DNA from: Anopheles merus
Lineage: Eukaryota > Arthropoda > Insecta > Diptera > Culicidae
Direction of reading: 5' to 3'
Assembly: GCF_017562075.2 (NCBI RefSeq)
Contig: NC_054084.1
Location: 43,507,197 to 43,571,196 of the forward strand
Length of the DNA: 64,000 nt
The notes under the pieces were generated by a model. It was not told the origin of the DNA, searched no databases, and saw only the letters and a list, made by a program, of their open reading frames with translations. Numbering within the stretch: the first letter of the stretch is position 1; each line of letters opens with the position of its first letter. Below, in pieces: positions 1-14,200 of the stretch. The position numbers and the translations under genes are program-made.

Positions 1-501
1 ACACATATTATTTTAAATAAAAAAATCTCACGCTCTTTATAACAAAAAGGAAACAAAATGTAAAGGACATTCTAATTTTTGCAATCTTAACACATTATCA
101 TTAAAGGATAAGGATGAACCTATGTTATGTCACTTTAAGCAAATAGAATGAATATAATAGAATTTTTATTCATAGAGAATATTTTTTTTATGGATTTCTA
201 TAGTGTAGTAAAATATTTGAATGGAAGCATTTGATAAACAGTCAAAATGTATTTGTGCATGCAAAATTGCCGCTAAACTAAATGGCTTGCTCCCATAGTG
301 CAGCGTCAGTGTTTCTTAACGAATGAATTACTTCACTTGAAATGAATACGTTCACTTCATGCCGAATGTAACACATTTGTATGATTTTGTGTTTGAAATA
401 ATTGACTATAATTTTACCGGTTTAATAAATATAAAATTTAAAATTTTAAGTTGGTGAAAAAGCAATTGAAATCGAAAGATTGATGCTTAATTATGTGGTA
501 C
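1..501. other. AT-rich spacer, no gene seen
   Basis: This stretch is AT-rich non-coding sequence. It has no open frame of note, no tRNA-like boxes and no recognisable repeat. It ends where the target-site duplication of the first SINE begins. Confidence 0.5.
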
Positions 502-515
502 CTACGATTATGAAT

Positions 516-693
516 TCTTCTTCTTCTTTTGGCTCAACAACCATTGTCGGTCAAGGTCTGCTTGTACCAAAGTTGTGGGGTTGGCTTTCAGTGACTTATG
601 GATTACCCCCCCCCCCCCCCATAGCAGGATAGTTCTACGTATGGCGGCACGGTCCATTTGGGGCTTGAACCCATGACAGGCATGTTGTTAAGT
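516..693 (-). mobile_element. tRNA-derived SINE (SINE200-like), 5'-truncated
   Basis: A minus-strand SINE copy is flanked by a perfect 14-bp target-site duplication (ctacgattatgaat at 502-515 and 694-707). Read on the minus strand it carries a Pol III B-box-like GGTTCAAGCCC and ends in a (GAA)n tail, seen here as ttcttcttcttttgg. Compared with the full copy at 42268-42470, about 30 bp holding the A box is missing from the 5' end, as expected from incomplete reverse transcription. A run of about 14 C interrupts the body near 607-620. The intact duplication makes retroposition the clear origin. Confidence 0.85.
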
Positions 694-774
694 CTACGAT
701 TATGAATAATTATATATAATTTATATGACAAAATTATTTCTTTACAATCTTCTTATTCATTTTAATTTTGGGTA

Positions 775-1140
775 TACAGTATGCTCCCGAGTTACGCAGA
801 TTGTGAGTTCTCGAGAGATTCGCGTAACTCGAATAGCAGCGAAAGTCGAATTCCGCGGTTTTCGGCCAAAATACAATTGATTGCTCGGTTTTTTTATTCA
901 ATTTAGTACTTTTATACACGTTATCATTTGTTTGATACGATTCGTTCAGAACATCGCGATATTTTTAGCTTTAAAGTTTAAATTTGGATTAAATATATCA
1001 GCAAAAATGTAATTTATATTGCATTGGACAATTCTTGAAGTAAATTGTACTGATTTGACATTTGATCTGTCAAATTAAGAAATCCGCGTATCTCCGAATT
1101 TTTGTATGTCGAGAACTGCGTAACTCGGGAACAGATAGTA
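775..1140. mobile_element. MITE with ~25-bp terminal inverted repeats
   Basis: The left end (775-798) and the reverse complement of the right end (1117-1140) share the block tcccgagttacgca plus scattered outer bases. A second shared block (agttctcga at 807-815 and tcgagaact at 1109-1117) extends the inverted repeat inward. The interior is AT-rich and encodes nothing recognisable. A related solo end lies near 42518-42546. No clean target duplication is visible, so the outer edges are approximate. It is probably a non-autonomous DNA transposon of unknown superfamily. Confidence 0.55.
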
Positions 1141-3356
1141 CTTTGAAATTGTTAATAAAATCGTTATTATGCACCGTAAGGGATATTTTTAAAGATATAC
1201 ATTCATCCATTTCTAAAAAACCTAATAAAAATTTGTTAATTCTGTGTTGCTCATTTTAAACTGCCTAAAAATTTAAGAAAACCAGAAAAGATACATTAAA
1301 GTAACGAATAATTTGAGATTTTACTTCAAGATGAAAAATTATTTTGATATACATACAAAGCTCCTATGTCTATTCTTAAATCGGGACTGTGTGAGGATAA
1401 ATGTAATTTATAAATTGTGAAAAAGAAAAAGTGAAGTAAAGTAAGATAATTGTCCTTTCCATCAAACCTAGTTTCTTTCTAACACACCCTCCGTCTGCCA
1501 CTATTCGGTGTCTAGTTCACCAGCTCTCTCTCGCTCACGCTATCCGTATTCATCAGAGGTGCATCGAACTAGATGAATTAATGTCACGTTACGGCATTAC
1601 ACGACACATTGCGCTAGACCTTCAACACTTTGGTGGGCACTATAAGCGTAAGAGTATACCAGTCTAACGATAGTTGTACGAGTAGCTGTAGTAGTATTGG
1701 TAGTAGCAGAGCAACCGTTGGCCAAAAGCAACCGGCACTGCATTTAGCGTCGATCTTCGTGGCGTCGAGCGCCGCTTCGTGCCAGCATTTTTGACGAACA
1801 TGTGACGTCATGGAAAGTTTCCATCGCATTGGAAGTTCTCGCCTAACCAAGCGCCATTTTACATGTGAGGGAAACGCTTCAAGATATGCAAAGATATGGT
1901 GTGAGTGACAAAGACATTAGACGCTGGCTCGCACTCCAGCAAGATCTTGCCTGCACGTGGCCAGAAGTTTATGTTCACGATGTAGAAAAAAAACATGAAT
2001 GAATTTATGCTGATGTAAGGGTGCACGATGGCTAGTGCCATAGCGGGACATAACAAAAATGAAAGTGTCAAAGGGAATGCTTTGAAATTGAAGAGATTTA
2101 TAATGCAGCACTTTTAATGATCATAATTGTACTATTAAAAATAAATGCAATAAGTATGAACTTGAGGCTGTATAATACTTTAAATGACTTTTTATAAAAT
2201 AAAACAATAAAGCAATACAATTTTTACACTAGAATATTGACCTAAATATCATTGCTTTTACGTATATTCAACCAAAATGTTTAGCAAGAGCGATTTGCGA
2301 ACAGTACACGCTCGATACGCGTCAATACTTGGTGCAGCTCAATTGAACAAATTGGTCGTGGCTAGCCGGTCGTAGCAGATCTCAGTCTGCTCCGGCCACT
2401 CAGCCAATTTCCATCCGCCTTAAACCGGCGCCAAGTATGAAGCACCACGATTCGCCAGCGGCCAATTGATTGGCAATCAAGCCGTACGCATCGGTCCAAC
2501 ATCGACCTTTGGTACCGCAGGCAGTGTCGTCTTGCTTGAACCGAAACAGTGCTCTGATTTGCAGATTTTCGAACCTGCCGCTGGTGCTGCTGGAAAGCGA
2601 ACAAACGATCTTCAAAAGTGCGATGAAATGCGACGTTGATCAAATATAGTGACGCAAAGATCGGCTCAGTGATTGGCGGCGATGATTGGAAGTGGGGAAC
2701 CCTTTTCAACGTGTGCCACGAAGCTCAAGCCGATGGCTCAAGTGTCGATGCATCGAAGAGCTAGCGTTTTCAGGTCTAAGAGTTTCCCCTTCCTTCCGGC
2801 CACGACGCAGAGTATAATCAACCAGGCACATGCACACAACGGTGCTATGTTTTGGGAATTTTCCACTGTTTCGTTCCCAGGCCTGAGGCTTCACCACGAA
2901 CCGTAGTGCGCGAATCTCAACCAAAAAAAAAGTTGCCATGCCCGTAGCCACAGGGAAGCTGAAGACTGCAAACGTAAGCATGGGGTTGGGTTTTTGGTGT
3001 GAGCATGGTGCCTCCCTCTCATCCATTCCTCACGCGTCGACGGAACGAAGGACTTGCGCTGACGCGAAGATCTCGTGTCGAAACCTGCCGAACGTACCTA
3101 AGAAAGGTAAGAATGTGGAACAGAAACTGGCACGAAAACTGGTTTGAGCCGGTATCGGGAGTCTTCTTTCACTCAGGTGATGCCCCCTCGCACATGGCCT
3201 AGACCGCGGGTTAAAGTTTAGCATCCCTTTTGCCGCGATCTGCTCTGAGATCACATCTTTCGTCGTCGCTATTATGACCTGCACACAATAAGTTGTTCGT
3301 GCTTATGCTGCGGCTTTGACCGAATCGTATCGTTGCAAAAAACGGCCCCTAACTGC

Positions 3357-3405
3357 ACCGACCACTCGTACGTACCGTTCGAATGGATAGGGCGGAGTGG
3401 TCGGT
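3357..3405. repeat. Inverted repeat, 11-bp perfect stem
   Basis: accgaccactc at 3357-3367 is perfectly complementary to gagtggtcggt at 3395-3405, with a 27-nt loop. The stem is too short for a pre-miRNA and has no U-tract of a bacterial type. It may be a dyad binding site or chance. Confidence 0.4.
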
Positions 3406-3899
3406 TGGCGAAATGTGAGCCTTTATGTGTTTTTGAAATGAGCGAGCGTTTACCAAAACCATTTAATGCTTAGTGCGTAAACTGATTACAATCTTTGTGC
3501 GAAACAATGATTTCTACTACTGCATATGTATTCTCGGTGAACGTAATATTTACATCAATGAGACGAATGATTCACGAAAACGATAATAATTCATTGCTAC
3601 TTGTCCCTCTACTGCCATCGTGTATTTAGATGGTGCAATGTTTAAGCAAGATAAAAGACGCTGCTTCTATGTCACTAGTCTAGTTTGCTGACGTCGTGGA
3701 ATAGTATCTTATCATTCTGGCAAATAATTTGTCATCATGTAGTGTGATATTCGTTACAGGCGTATTTCCATTAAATGAGCTAGCAGTTTAAAGTAATTGT
3801 CATAGAATCAAAGTTTTATTTGTATGTGTATCATCTTCATATTCTTTTTCTTCTTCTTGACTAACGGTCAAATACATGCTTACCAGACTTGTTTTTGAT

Positions 3900-3943
3900 A
3901 ATTTGATCGTTTGAGGTGCGTAATTTGGTCGTTTGAGGTGCGA
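3900..3943. repeat. 22-bp tandem duplication
   Basis: Two adjacent 22-bp units (3900-3921 and 3922-3943) share the core gtttgaggtgcg and differ at two bases. This is a simple local duplication with no coding content. Confidence 0.7.
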
Positions 3944-4499
3944 GTTGTCTGATGAAGCAGTTTATTTGTAATTATAAGTTTTTGATTTTTATATTTTCAA
4001 ATTCATTGTTTTCAAAGTCAATTTAGTGGGTTTGTGTAAGTTTTTATGTTATTTATGTTATTATGAAGCCCTTTTTCAAACATTGTAATTTTAATCATAG
4101 TAAATGTCTGTAACTTTCTGAAAACTTTTCTATCTCAGAAACGACAAAATGTTTACTACAACAAATTATAAACAATGCACTTGACAAAAACGAAGTACAA
4201 ACCAATACACTTTAAACCATGTTTACGAATGGTTAGGTAGAAAGAGAACCACAACAAACATCAAACCAAAAGGAAACGATAAAGATGTGCAAAATAAGAA
4301 AATTGAGAAAAGAGTAGGGATGATTTTCGAATGTTCCAGAAGCGTTTTTCCTCTTTACTTGTTGATCGCTTTCGGTATTGTATGAAAATCTTGAACTAAT
4401 TTTTACTCCGACTCCTAAACTAAATGTTTTACAATTCAAACGATTTGTAATTCAACAATAATTCAAACATTTGGCACTTTTACTAAATCGAAAACGCTT

Positions 4500-5208
4500 T
4501 TAGTAGATATGGTTTTGCTCACCATCTCACCATGTTTGAGCAACGTTCTCTTTCGAACGACGCGCACCGAACATCGCGGGTGCTGCCGCGCAAACGCGGG
4601 GAGCATCGGATTGTTCTCCCCGTAGCATGCACAAGGGTCGCTCGCCTCTAAAGGGGCTGCTAGCGGTGCCGGGCCTCTCATTGTACAGCGAAACTTCGCC
4701 GCACGCGGACGCACTCTCTGTCCGCAACACTTGTCCTCGTAAAAAGAAAAACGACGGATATCCGCGAACCGCACACCACAAAACATTAAGCAATAAATCC
4801 GCCTATGATCGGTCTCTCGTGTGGCGTGAAGCGTTACGCAGATTGTAATAACGTTTTGTGAAAAATCGCCGTTCTCCCATCGCCGACCGTTCCCTTACCG
4901 TAACCGTACCGGGAGGAGCCGTACCGAAAATACGCGCGAAAGCGAGACAGGCGACAAATTTGTTCATTAGTTGAAAGAAGAAAGTTAGCAGGCCGTGGCA
5001 CAAGGTGCAAGTGCGAGTGTCGCTGAAAGGCCACGATCATTGTGCGATCTGTTTTTAGCGCCGTCGGACGGCAGCGAGCGGATTTGAACAACGGCACAGC
5101 ACGAACAGCTCACAGTTGTTCAACATCTCGGCAGAGCAAGACCCTTTGGACGGTTGACTGTTGGACGATCGACGCACGCACGGTATTGAACGGACACACG
5201 GATAGGTG
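4500..5208 (+). promoter_or_regulatory. Probable promoter and 5'UTR of the transporter gene
   Basis: This is a GC-rich, CpG-containing island directly upstream of the first coding exon, in contrast to the AT-rich DNA on its left. It contains initiator-like TCATTAG and CACAGTTG strings around 4970 and 5110 and no open frame that continues into the ATG. By position and composition it is likely to contain the core promoter and 5'UTR. The exact start site cannot be placed from sequence alone, and upstream non-coding exons are possible. Confidence 0.4.
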
Positions 5209-8200
5209 ATGGATAATTACAAGAAGAAAACACCCGGCCGGGTGCAGCATCTGGAGTATACCGTAAGTAGGAGTGGATCGGTGATCGAATGTAGTAGTGT
5301 ATTTGTTTCCGGTGCGGTTCGCTGCAAGTTCAGGTGCGCTGTAAGGAAAGGCTGATAAGTGTAAACAGTGGTGTCTACAGTGCCGCAGGGAGCTCTATCG
5401 CCATATCAGTTTTCCGTAGAATGTGCACAGCTTTAACCATGCGGCCTCACATTGGCACTCGTTTGAAAACCGTTTGAATGTTCTACAATTTACAGCAGCG
5501 CGGTGCGAAAAGCAATCCACCCATAAACGAAGGGGATTGATCGTTGCCATCCCTTTGCACTCCGTTTGCGTACGCAATGAACGGTGCAACGATCAGGTCG
5601 CATGTTTGTTTAATTTGTTTGCACTACTTCACTCTCAAGGGCGCTTCTTGGTAAAGCAAAAGGTAACAAGAGAGCGTGCTGTGTTGCGGGCTGAGTGTGC
5701 ATAAATGCCTGATGGAAACGATGTCACCTACGGCGCGGGTTAAAGTGTTGTACCGTCGCGATCGCGCCCGATGGGGGAAGGTATATTGTAAATGGAAACT
5801 TTGGCCACTCCCTGTGCCAGACAGACAGTTCGGTGAGTTTGTAGGAAAAGTACCGAAAGGTCGTTTGGAAATTCAATTAGCAGCTTCAGCTGCTTCCGGG
5901 GGAACTTTCATTGCTGGCGTTAGTGTGTTGACTCATAAAAGCTGATTACCTGTACCGGTGTGGCGTATGTGTTTGTGTGCTGATGCGTATCTTATCCACC
6001 GTTTACTTTCAGAAGTTGGCAAATTTAAGCTTTGGTGTTTTTTGTTGACACTGCAAATCATGGAAAAATGCACAGCTGACACAAATTATGCGATTTCCTT
6101 ACAAAAACCGATTTACCAGCTCACCAGGGAAAGGGCACTTCCGGCGTTGCCACATTGATTAGGCGAATTTCTGTACATTTCCGCCTGCTTGGGTGGGTTG
6201 GGAGATCCGGCAAGGAAATGTCACACGCGGTAGATAAGATTGCATGCACCGTGTTGGTATCCATCACATGCCTTTGCGCCGTTGCCCTGACATTCCTTAT
6301 CGAGCTCGTATCGATTGATGGAACGCTGATAAGCCCGAGCCGATGATAACGAGCCTGAATCACAGATGGGCTACACCTGGACGTTTAATTGGACGTTGAC
6401 GAATGCTTGATGTCGCCCTCGGTGCGGTGCATTGATATGTGGGCTGCGGTTTACATTGCATTTACACCCGGTACGCAATTGCCATGTCATGTGTATGTGT
6501 CTCGTGTTCACTTCCTGCTGCTTCCACTTCGTCCAGCTGTGCACCGCTAGGAAGGGTGAAGGTTGTTTCAAAATGGCTCGTTAATCCACAACCACGACCG
6601 TGCAAGCGCAACAGGTCGTTAGTTACGGTTGGTGCATTTATTTGGCACCGGGCATTTCGGATGTCAACGCCATGAAAATTGCTTCCGAGTTCCGTACCGG
6701 TGCAGATCGAGCCGGTTCGTGTGTTTTATTCTAGCGCGATGTATATACTGTCCCTTAAAATTATGTTACATCATTCGTTTTCCGCTGACGGTGATGGGCA
6801 TATTATCCTGTGGGGAACACAATGTTTGGTGTCAGTATGGCTTATTTATTATCAAATTGGTTTCATGCGCCGGTTTTTTTTTGTCAAATATACTTTGTTC
6901 TATTCTAAGAGGCGTTGTCTGACCGCTGCGAAGTAAACATAAATAACGCTCTTTACCTTTAAAAATAGCATTTCCACATGACAGGCCTTCCAATTCTGTT
7001 TTTCGCGACGATCGGCTGGGCATTCACGTACGCGGCAAAGAATGACGCACGGTTTCGGTGTGATGTGGAATCTTTGCTTTGTTTTGAGCGGACAGCCACT
7101 GTTTTCATCCATTTTCCACCGGCGGGTAGAGCTTTCCGATGCGTATTTATTGCGCTCCCATCTGCCGCGCATTTTTCGCTACCGACAGGCAAAATCCTTC
7201 GCACGACCTTGCACACCCGGGATCGCAAATTATCGGTGTAGAGAGAGAGAAAAAAGGCAGCGGCGGAAAATGTAGGAAAAGGCAGCAACGAATAATTTGT
7301 AAGTCGCGTATTTTTAACTCCATACAGCAGCACACATACCGGCACGAGATAAGCACGTTAACGAATTCAGAAAAGTGGATCATGATCCCTTTTTTTCTTC
7401 GTTGGCTTTGAGGTAAAGCGGATTGAACATGTTGGGTTCGTTGCTTTTGCGAAACACAAGTCGCTAATTACTTTGCAATGCACATGCACATGCACGCGAC
7501 AGCGTGGAATTTGATCGATGCAACACGGAAGAAAATCTTGTTCCCCGTTCTAGTGTTGATTCAACCGCCCGAGTGTGTTGCTGTCTGTCAGGGGAGGCAA
7601 GTGAAAAGGGCAATGAAATGGCAAAAAGATGCAATAAAAAAGAAAAACCTCAACCGTAGGCGGCAGATTGTAAATTATACAGTAGTTTGTGCTGATTTCC
7701 TGCAGCGTCCGGAGGGCGTCCTTTCTGGAAGATGGTAATCAGCGGCAACTTTGTCTAGCCGGTGGCACTGCGATACTCACATACGAGGGAAAGGGGAGAA
7801 TCTACCCCGCGTGGGTGACAAGAAAAATGTCAATCTCCCCCTGCGGTCTTCTAATTTTACGCTCCCTGCGTTTACCCTGCGAGTGGGAAACTCCAATCAA
7901 CTTCAGCTCCACGTGCGCCGGAACATTTCGCCGGAGCCATTTTCGCGCCAGGCCGTTCAATTGTAGCAGGGCGTTTAAATTGTTTATCGCTCCTTTCTGT
8001 TGCTGTTGTTGAACAGCAGCACGTGCTAGCTGCCGGGTGTGCGCCCGCACAACACTGTACTGCTGGCGGACGACGAACGAATTGCAACTGTCCGCATCGA
8101 TTTGTCGCTTCATTCATCGAAAGGCAGTAATTGAGTAACTGGGTCTCTTGGCTTGTACACTGGTCACAGACCCGGTACGACCCGGCATCGCCGCTGGAGA

Positions 8201-11200
8201 TTGCTAAGGCCGCTAGGGTGCAATCAGTCTTGTGCCAACCCCATCGACCAGAATGAACCGACCGACACATCTCGGTTTTTCTTGTTTTTTATGTTTGTTG
8301 TGGTGCCTACACCTCCGGAAACAGTTCCATTTTATCTTTCCCTTCAAGCAGCAAACTGCGTCGTTACTTTCCTTTGCACGTCAACTTGCTGTCCAAAGAA
8401 ACTTGTGTTGTATTGAAAGAGAAACCGACCTTCCTTCGGTTGCATTCTCCGCGCCTGGTCCACGTCCCCCAATTGACAGGCAGTTGTGGCTTGCAGGAGT
8501 TGTACAGGAGAACCAACCAAGCCCTTTGCTGCCCTGCGTTACGTCCGTCCCTGCAAACGGAGTGGGGGCATTGCGTCTTGATTGCGATTGATGATAGGGG
8601 AGTGGGTTCCAGGAGCAGAAGACGTGCTACACATCACGCAAGCATGCCGCCGTTTGGCAAGGTCATGGTATGGCGCATTACATTTTTCCCCAATTTCATT
8701 CGAAGGGGAAACTCAAGAGCCCGAGAGAAAGAATATATTCTCCGGACTTTTGCGGGAGAACTGTTTTGAAGGGGGGTTAATGTAGGGGAAGGATAAGACT
8801 TGTGGTAAAGGAGAGGTGAGTTTAATTGTTTGCATTTTGTACGCGCGCTTTTGCTGTTGATGTGTTGTATATTAAAAGCCGAAGTAAGGACTGCATGTCT
8901 TAGTTTAAAATAAACAAAATAAATAAATCAATAAATAAGTAAATATAGTGGTTGTTGCAAGATATTTTTTCTAATTTACAAATATTTGGCACTAAGGCAC
9001 CAATTTTTACACCGTTATTATCAATTAATATCTTGCATCTGATGATTGATGCCTTATCTTTGACTGTCAGATGCATTATTTGAATGTTGTATTTAGTCTC
9101 TAGAACTGTATGCTCCTTGATTCATCAATTCAAAGCTCATAACTTATGATCTAGAGCAAGAATTCTCCCAACTTTTCCCTTGAAGGGCCGCATTGCCTCG
9201 CAAATAATAATGTTGCGGGCCATTTTGGCGTTACTTGTAGCTTATGTGTGAACGTTAAATCACGTTTTTATAAGAAAATACTAATTGAATGTATACAATT
9301 GTAACAAATTTATATTATTTCATCTGTATGTTGTCCTTAAAAGGTAATACTTAAAATATTGACTTAAATATGTTTTTTTTATAATAAACTATCCTATCCT
9401 ATCCTTTCAACCTTTATAAAATCATCGCGGGCCACGTAACAGGCTCTCGAGGGCCATGCGGCCGGCGGGCCGTAGTTTGGATACCTCTGATCTAGAGAAA
9501 AGTAACTGAATTATACACATTCAAGGATCAAACGGAGTCTTCTAGATTGGCATTTGCAGATACATAGAACGCGGTGAAAATTCACATAATTGCATTAGTT
9601 TTTTCACTGAAAATATAGCTCTTGTAATGTAATATAAAAGTATTCAAATATCAACACACATACGTAGTGAATTTACGTTGATGACTCAACAGAAAAGGTG
9701 CTAAAAGGGCCACTTTTAAGAGTGCCCTCACGGTTCCATTTAAAAAGCAGCTGCTACATCTCTGTTTACATTGTTCTAAATGTGCTACAATTTACATGTC
9801 CAAATGGAGTATATCTTATCAGACGCACACTTAACTTACCCACCTGCCTATATCGGTGCCACTACCGTCCACCGTAACTGTGTACATAAAACGCTGCCCT
9901 TCAGCTCAATTAGATACCTGGTTGACATTGAAACCGCTCCCGAATCGTAATAAAGGGCGAAATATCAGAATGTCTCTGCCCTCCCCTCAGCTCAACGCTC
10001 AAAGCGTCTCTCACCTAGTGTACCCTTTTTGCGACGCACTTCCTCCGATAATTCTATTCCGAGCTTCGGAAAGGCATTGCAGTTGCTCATAAGACGGCAG
10101 AAATTATCCGAATTAAGCCCACTAAAGACAACGGGCTCCTTCCGGGTGGCCTCCTCCTAGGCGAGATTAGCTTTACACCGCCATCCGCCATCTCCACTCA
10201 CTCGAGGTGTCGCGCGATCTTGTACCGAGTGGTTGGGAAAGGAGAGGCCAGATTGCTTAACCACTTTACACGCCGCACGTGCAAGCTGAGTAGCCGCCTC
10301 GAACCGGCTGGCTCCATTGGCGGAAAACCGCGGAATGCGCACGGCGAGACGACGGTCGGCGAAGGGCACGTTATCAGATACTGCGATACGGGTGTGTGCG
10401 GCCACCTGTAATTTAGCCTTCGTGTTGGTTTTTTTCTGTTCACCTAGTGGTCGCTCCATCTTCCACCGCCGCTTCGACGTATCCTGTCTCGGTAGCAGAA
10501 CGCACACACGCAGACAATTTACACCTATTGGCTCCGGGTACCAATAATTGGCCACTCGATTGGGCTGTCGACGCGATGAAAGAGGAGAAAATTAGCAGTG
10601 CCGATAAATACGATCGTTGTGTGTGTGTGTGCGCGCGCACGCGTGAGCTTAATCAGATAATTGATTTCAATTCCAGGAAGCAGCCGTTAGAAGGTTCTTT
10701 TCCATCACGCACGCGATCGATGGCGATCTTATCCGTGATTGACAAGGGGCGTCTTATGCAATGCGCAATTATTTGAGTTGAACAAAATCAGCTCCGTAAA
10801 TCAGTGGGAACAACTTTTCTCTGTCTCAAAAGAGCTTCTTTGAGCTCACAGTGCCCGAGAGACGTAGTGACAAGTTCCAGCCAAACATGCACTTAAAACG
10901 TAAAGTTGACATAAAAAGGTACCCCCCACATATGTGTTTGTGTTGTCTGGCTCCACCCAAGGGAAGGTTGGTTTGTAAATGCACATATTAATCGCAACTA
11001 GCAGCAACCAGACGGGAAAGAGAGCGTAGGGCGTTTTTGTGCGCTTCCTTCCGCAAGCGATCGCGCCACAAAAATGCTAGCAATGCAACCCATAGCGGTG
11101 AACCTGAGCCACGAACGGTAAATGTGCGACCGCCACGGACGGTGAAATATGAACTTCGAGCTTAGCACCTTCTTTTTTTGTGCAGTTAAAAACCTTCCTA

Positions 11201-14200
11201 TCACATGGCACCAAGTACCGAGTGGGCACCCGCGATAGGTTTAAAAACACAATAATGACATTCCGGAGGTGTTGAGTATATTGATTTTCATTTCTTGCTT
11301 GAACTGTTTTTATTTCAAATGTGATTTTTTGTTGTTGTTGTTGTGTACTTATGGACTGTGAGACGTTGAGCAACCTCACACCATGCTGAAGTGAATTTGC
11401 TTGCTGTGGAATTATGAGAAAGGGAGCGCAATTTGAAACGTATGATCGGTGTCTAGTGGTATAGGTTGGATCGATTGACAAAAAGGGCAAAATTTCATGA
11501 ATGAATTCAGTCATTTGCACGCTATCGGTAGTGTAATGAAGCCATGTTTGGTTTAAGTATTTTTATTGAATATTTAATGGTTTATTAGTGCTACAGAACT
11601 GCTTTTCTACCGATCCACCAATGTACTATGGCGCAGTGAGTATTTCGATAACTCACCTTCAGAACAACAGCGTGCACATGTTAAACACGGCACATTTTGT
11701 TGCACATAGTACACACAACATACAGCAAAACTCTGACTGATCTCTGCCCGGCAAGCACGGCCACATGGCTGAAAGGTTCTCGGGTGAGACGGAGTGTATA
11801 TTTATCCCATGCTTACCAGTTTGAACTGGTTCAGAGAATGTAATTGCCGTTGTTAGAGCGATTAGTCGCATTTCATGCTTATGTAAAGCTACAGGGATAA
11901 TTATTGACGCTGTTAATATGGTTGGCAGAGAACGATCGAGTTTCAGTGTTCGTGCAACAAAAAGAGCGTGTTTTTTTCTCTCTCTACAGTTAAAAGCATT
12001 CACAACGATGACACATACCGACCTAAAAGGGTGTCGATTTGGTGTTACAATTTTGGACAGTTGGTTTCACTTCGTATTCAATCCCACGTCATTAAGTTGT
12101 TGGGCAAAATCTAAACCGGCGATGAAGGGCATAAGCTTCACCACAAAACAAGAGAATAAAAAATGATAGCGATTTTCGGAATGGCATTAATCGAGTTGTA
12201 AACACCAGCCAAGCTCTAAATATTACTGTTGACGGCAGCACGGCAACTACAATCCTTAACACATACATTAGCCACGTGCTTACAAATGACCCATTGTTTG
12301 GTCAGTTTAGGTTGACGCATGTTTTGCGCTAAAATATCTGCTACGTGAAGCAGTATCCGCTCACTCGGGAAAAGGGAACACCAGTGTAAAACGTGCGGTT
12401 TGCGGTTGGTTATACCAAACTATCCGAACGGTGTGCATTTCTAGCGCAGGAGATGCACTTTTGTACACGCCTGTGCCGAAGCACACCGAACACGGATCCC
12501 GCGGATCGTCGTGTATGGTGACAGCTGCAACGCGATGAGCGTTCCAGTGGGTGCAACAATGTGTTGTGCAGTTTGCACAAGCGCATTTGCACCTTCCGGC
12601 AGCTAGCGAAAGGGGTCGTCTGAGAAGTGGCAAAACGAGAGCAATCGCATGTGTTGAACGTTTTGCTTGAGGTTGTTCAAAATGAATGTCTTCTATGAGG
12701 GTCTGTGTGTCATTTTTTTTTATTTGCTTCCCACGCAGACGGTCAAGGAAAATTACTTTCCTACCTACTTACTTTCACCATTGACTACTACCGGTAGGTG
12801 CAAGTGCATCGGAGAATGTCCTTCCCTTTCTCGGCGACATTGCTGAGAGGAAACAGGCAGACCACTGACAAATGAACTGAATCATAAAAATCTAAAAATA
12901 AAATACAATTAAAACAATAGTACGATTAATTGAAGCATTCTTAAAATAACATCAATGCAAGGAATAACAGACTCATTTCAGTTCACCATTGGCATTCCAA
13001 GCATTCGCTTCCTGTCGGGGTAGCCTCGGTGTCGTTGCGAGCTATTTTTTGCCCGCGCCTTAATCGACGAAATTGGCAATCCGTCTTCATTAATTGCCAA
13101 TCTCGATCGGTCTCGGAAATGATTTGATCATTCAATAACAACTAGGCGCAAGAATCTCACCCACTACGCATCGCTGTCGCTTTCGCTCTATAGATGCCCT
13201 CCAAACATTGACTTTGCCATGCCAATGAATAAACACATTTTTGAGCAGTTCTATCGGGACGCTATACTCAATGTTTTTTGTTGAAAAATACGTGCTCCAG
13301 CTGCCCGAACGAGGAGAGGAGATGAAACAAAAAACAAAAAAGCACACATATTTGTGGTTCCTACTCACCATGGCAAATACGGATCTTTCTATACAGCACG
13401 ACAACGCGGCGTCGTAGGAGTTCTCACCGCTGTACCACTGGCCGACCACTGGCTGCAGTAAAACATTCCAAATTTAGATCACACATCAGAGCGTAACGCG
13501 CTTTCCTTACGTACGTGACGGTACCGCGACCGCAGGGCAAACCGTTGACCAAAAGCGATCGCTTCCAACGCCACGATCGACGACACTTTGTTCTTGCGTG
13601 CGAAAAGCGGCAAAATGTGCGAGCAAACTTAAATCTCACATCATTAGAGAGAATCTATGGAGGAGATGGAAGGAGATCTATAAAAGAAAGAACATTCCAT
13701 GGTTTGACAAATGCTTGCTTCTGCAACACTGTTGACTGTTGTCAACATAACACTGATCTGCGTGATAAGTTTGACAATTCACCAACTAACCAACCAGACT
13801 CGTCACGTGTGACTCGCGCCGGCTGGTAGATTTTCAATGTCTCCCCAGCACTTGTAAATTTAAACTTGACACAATCTTGTGTCAAGAACTCTGCTTCGGA
13901 TCTTGAGGCGCGACTGCAGGTCGATCGTGCCGCCACCGGCCTTCCTTCGCCTTGATGGGGACAAATTAACCTAGGACCGAATCGGTGCCGTTCACAGGCG
14001 AAGAATTCAGAAAATCACATTTCACCCAAGCACGCGACGCCTGGGTGCGTGTGAAGCGTCGCGCCAAGAGTCGCGCTCGGAGGTTGAGCTTCAGACTTCT
14101 GAGCTGGTGGTTTTGTTTTGCTCAGCGCTTTAAAAATAAACACCCTCACCCATACGCAGGCGCTATGCGTTGCTTTATTGACTTTTGCAATGCGGAAAGA

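Larger units (their letters stand above)
1141..4499. other. Spacer upstream of transporter gene
   Basis: No gene can be supported here. Open frames around 1614-3284 occur on both strands, lack splice-consistent structure and match no family I know. Local features are a perfect 11-bp hairpin stem (3357-3405) and a 22-bp tandem duplication (3900-3943). A possible SINE-tail scrap near 3850 is too short to call. Confidence 0.4.
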
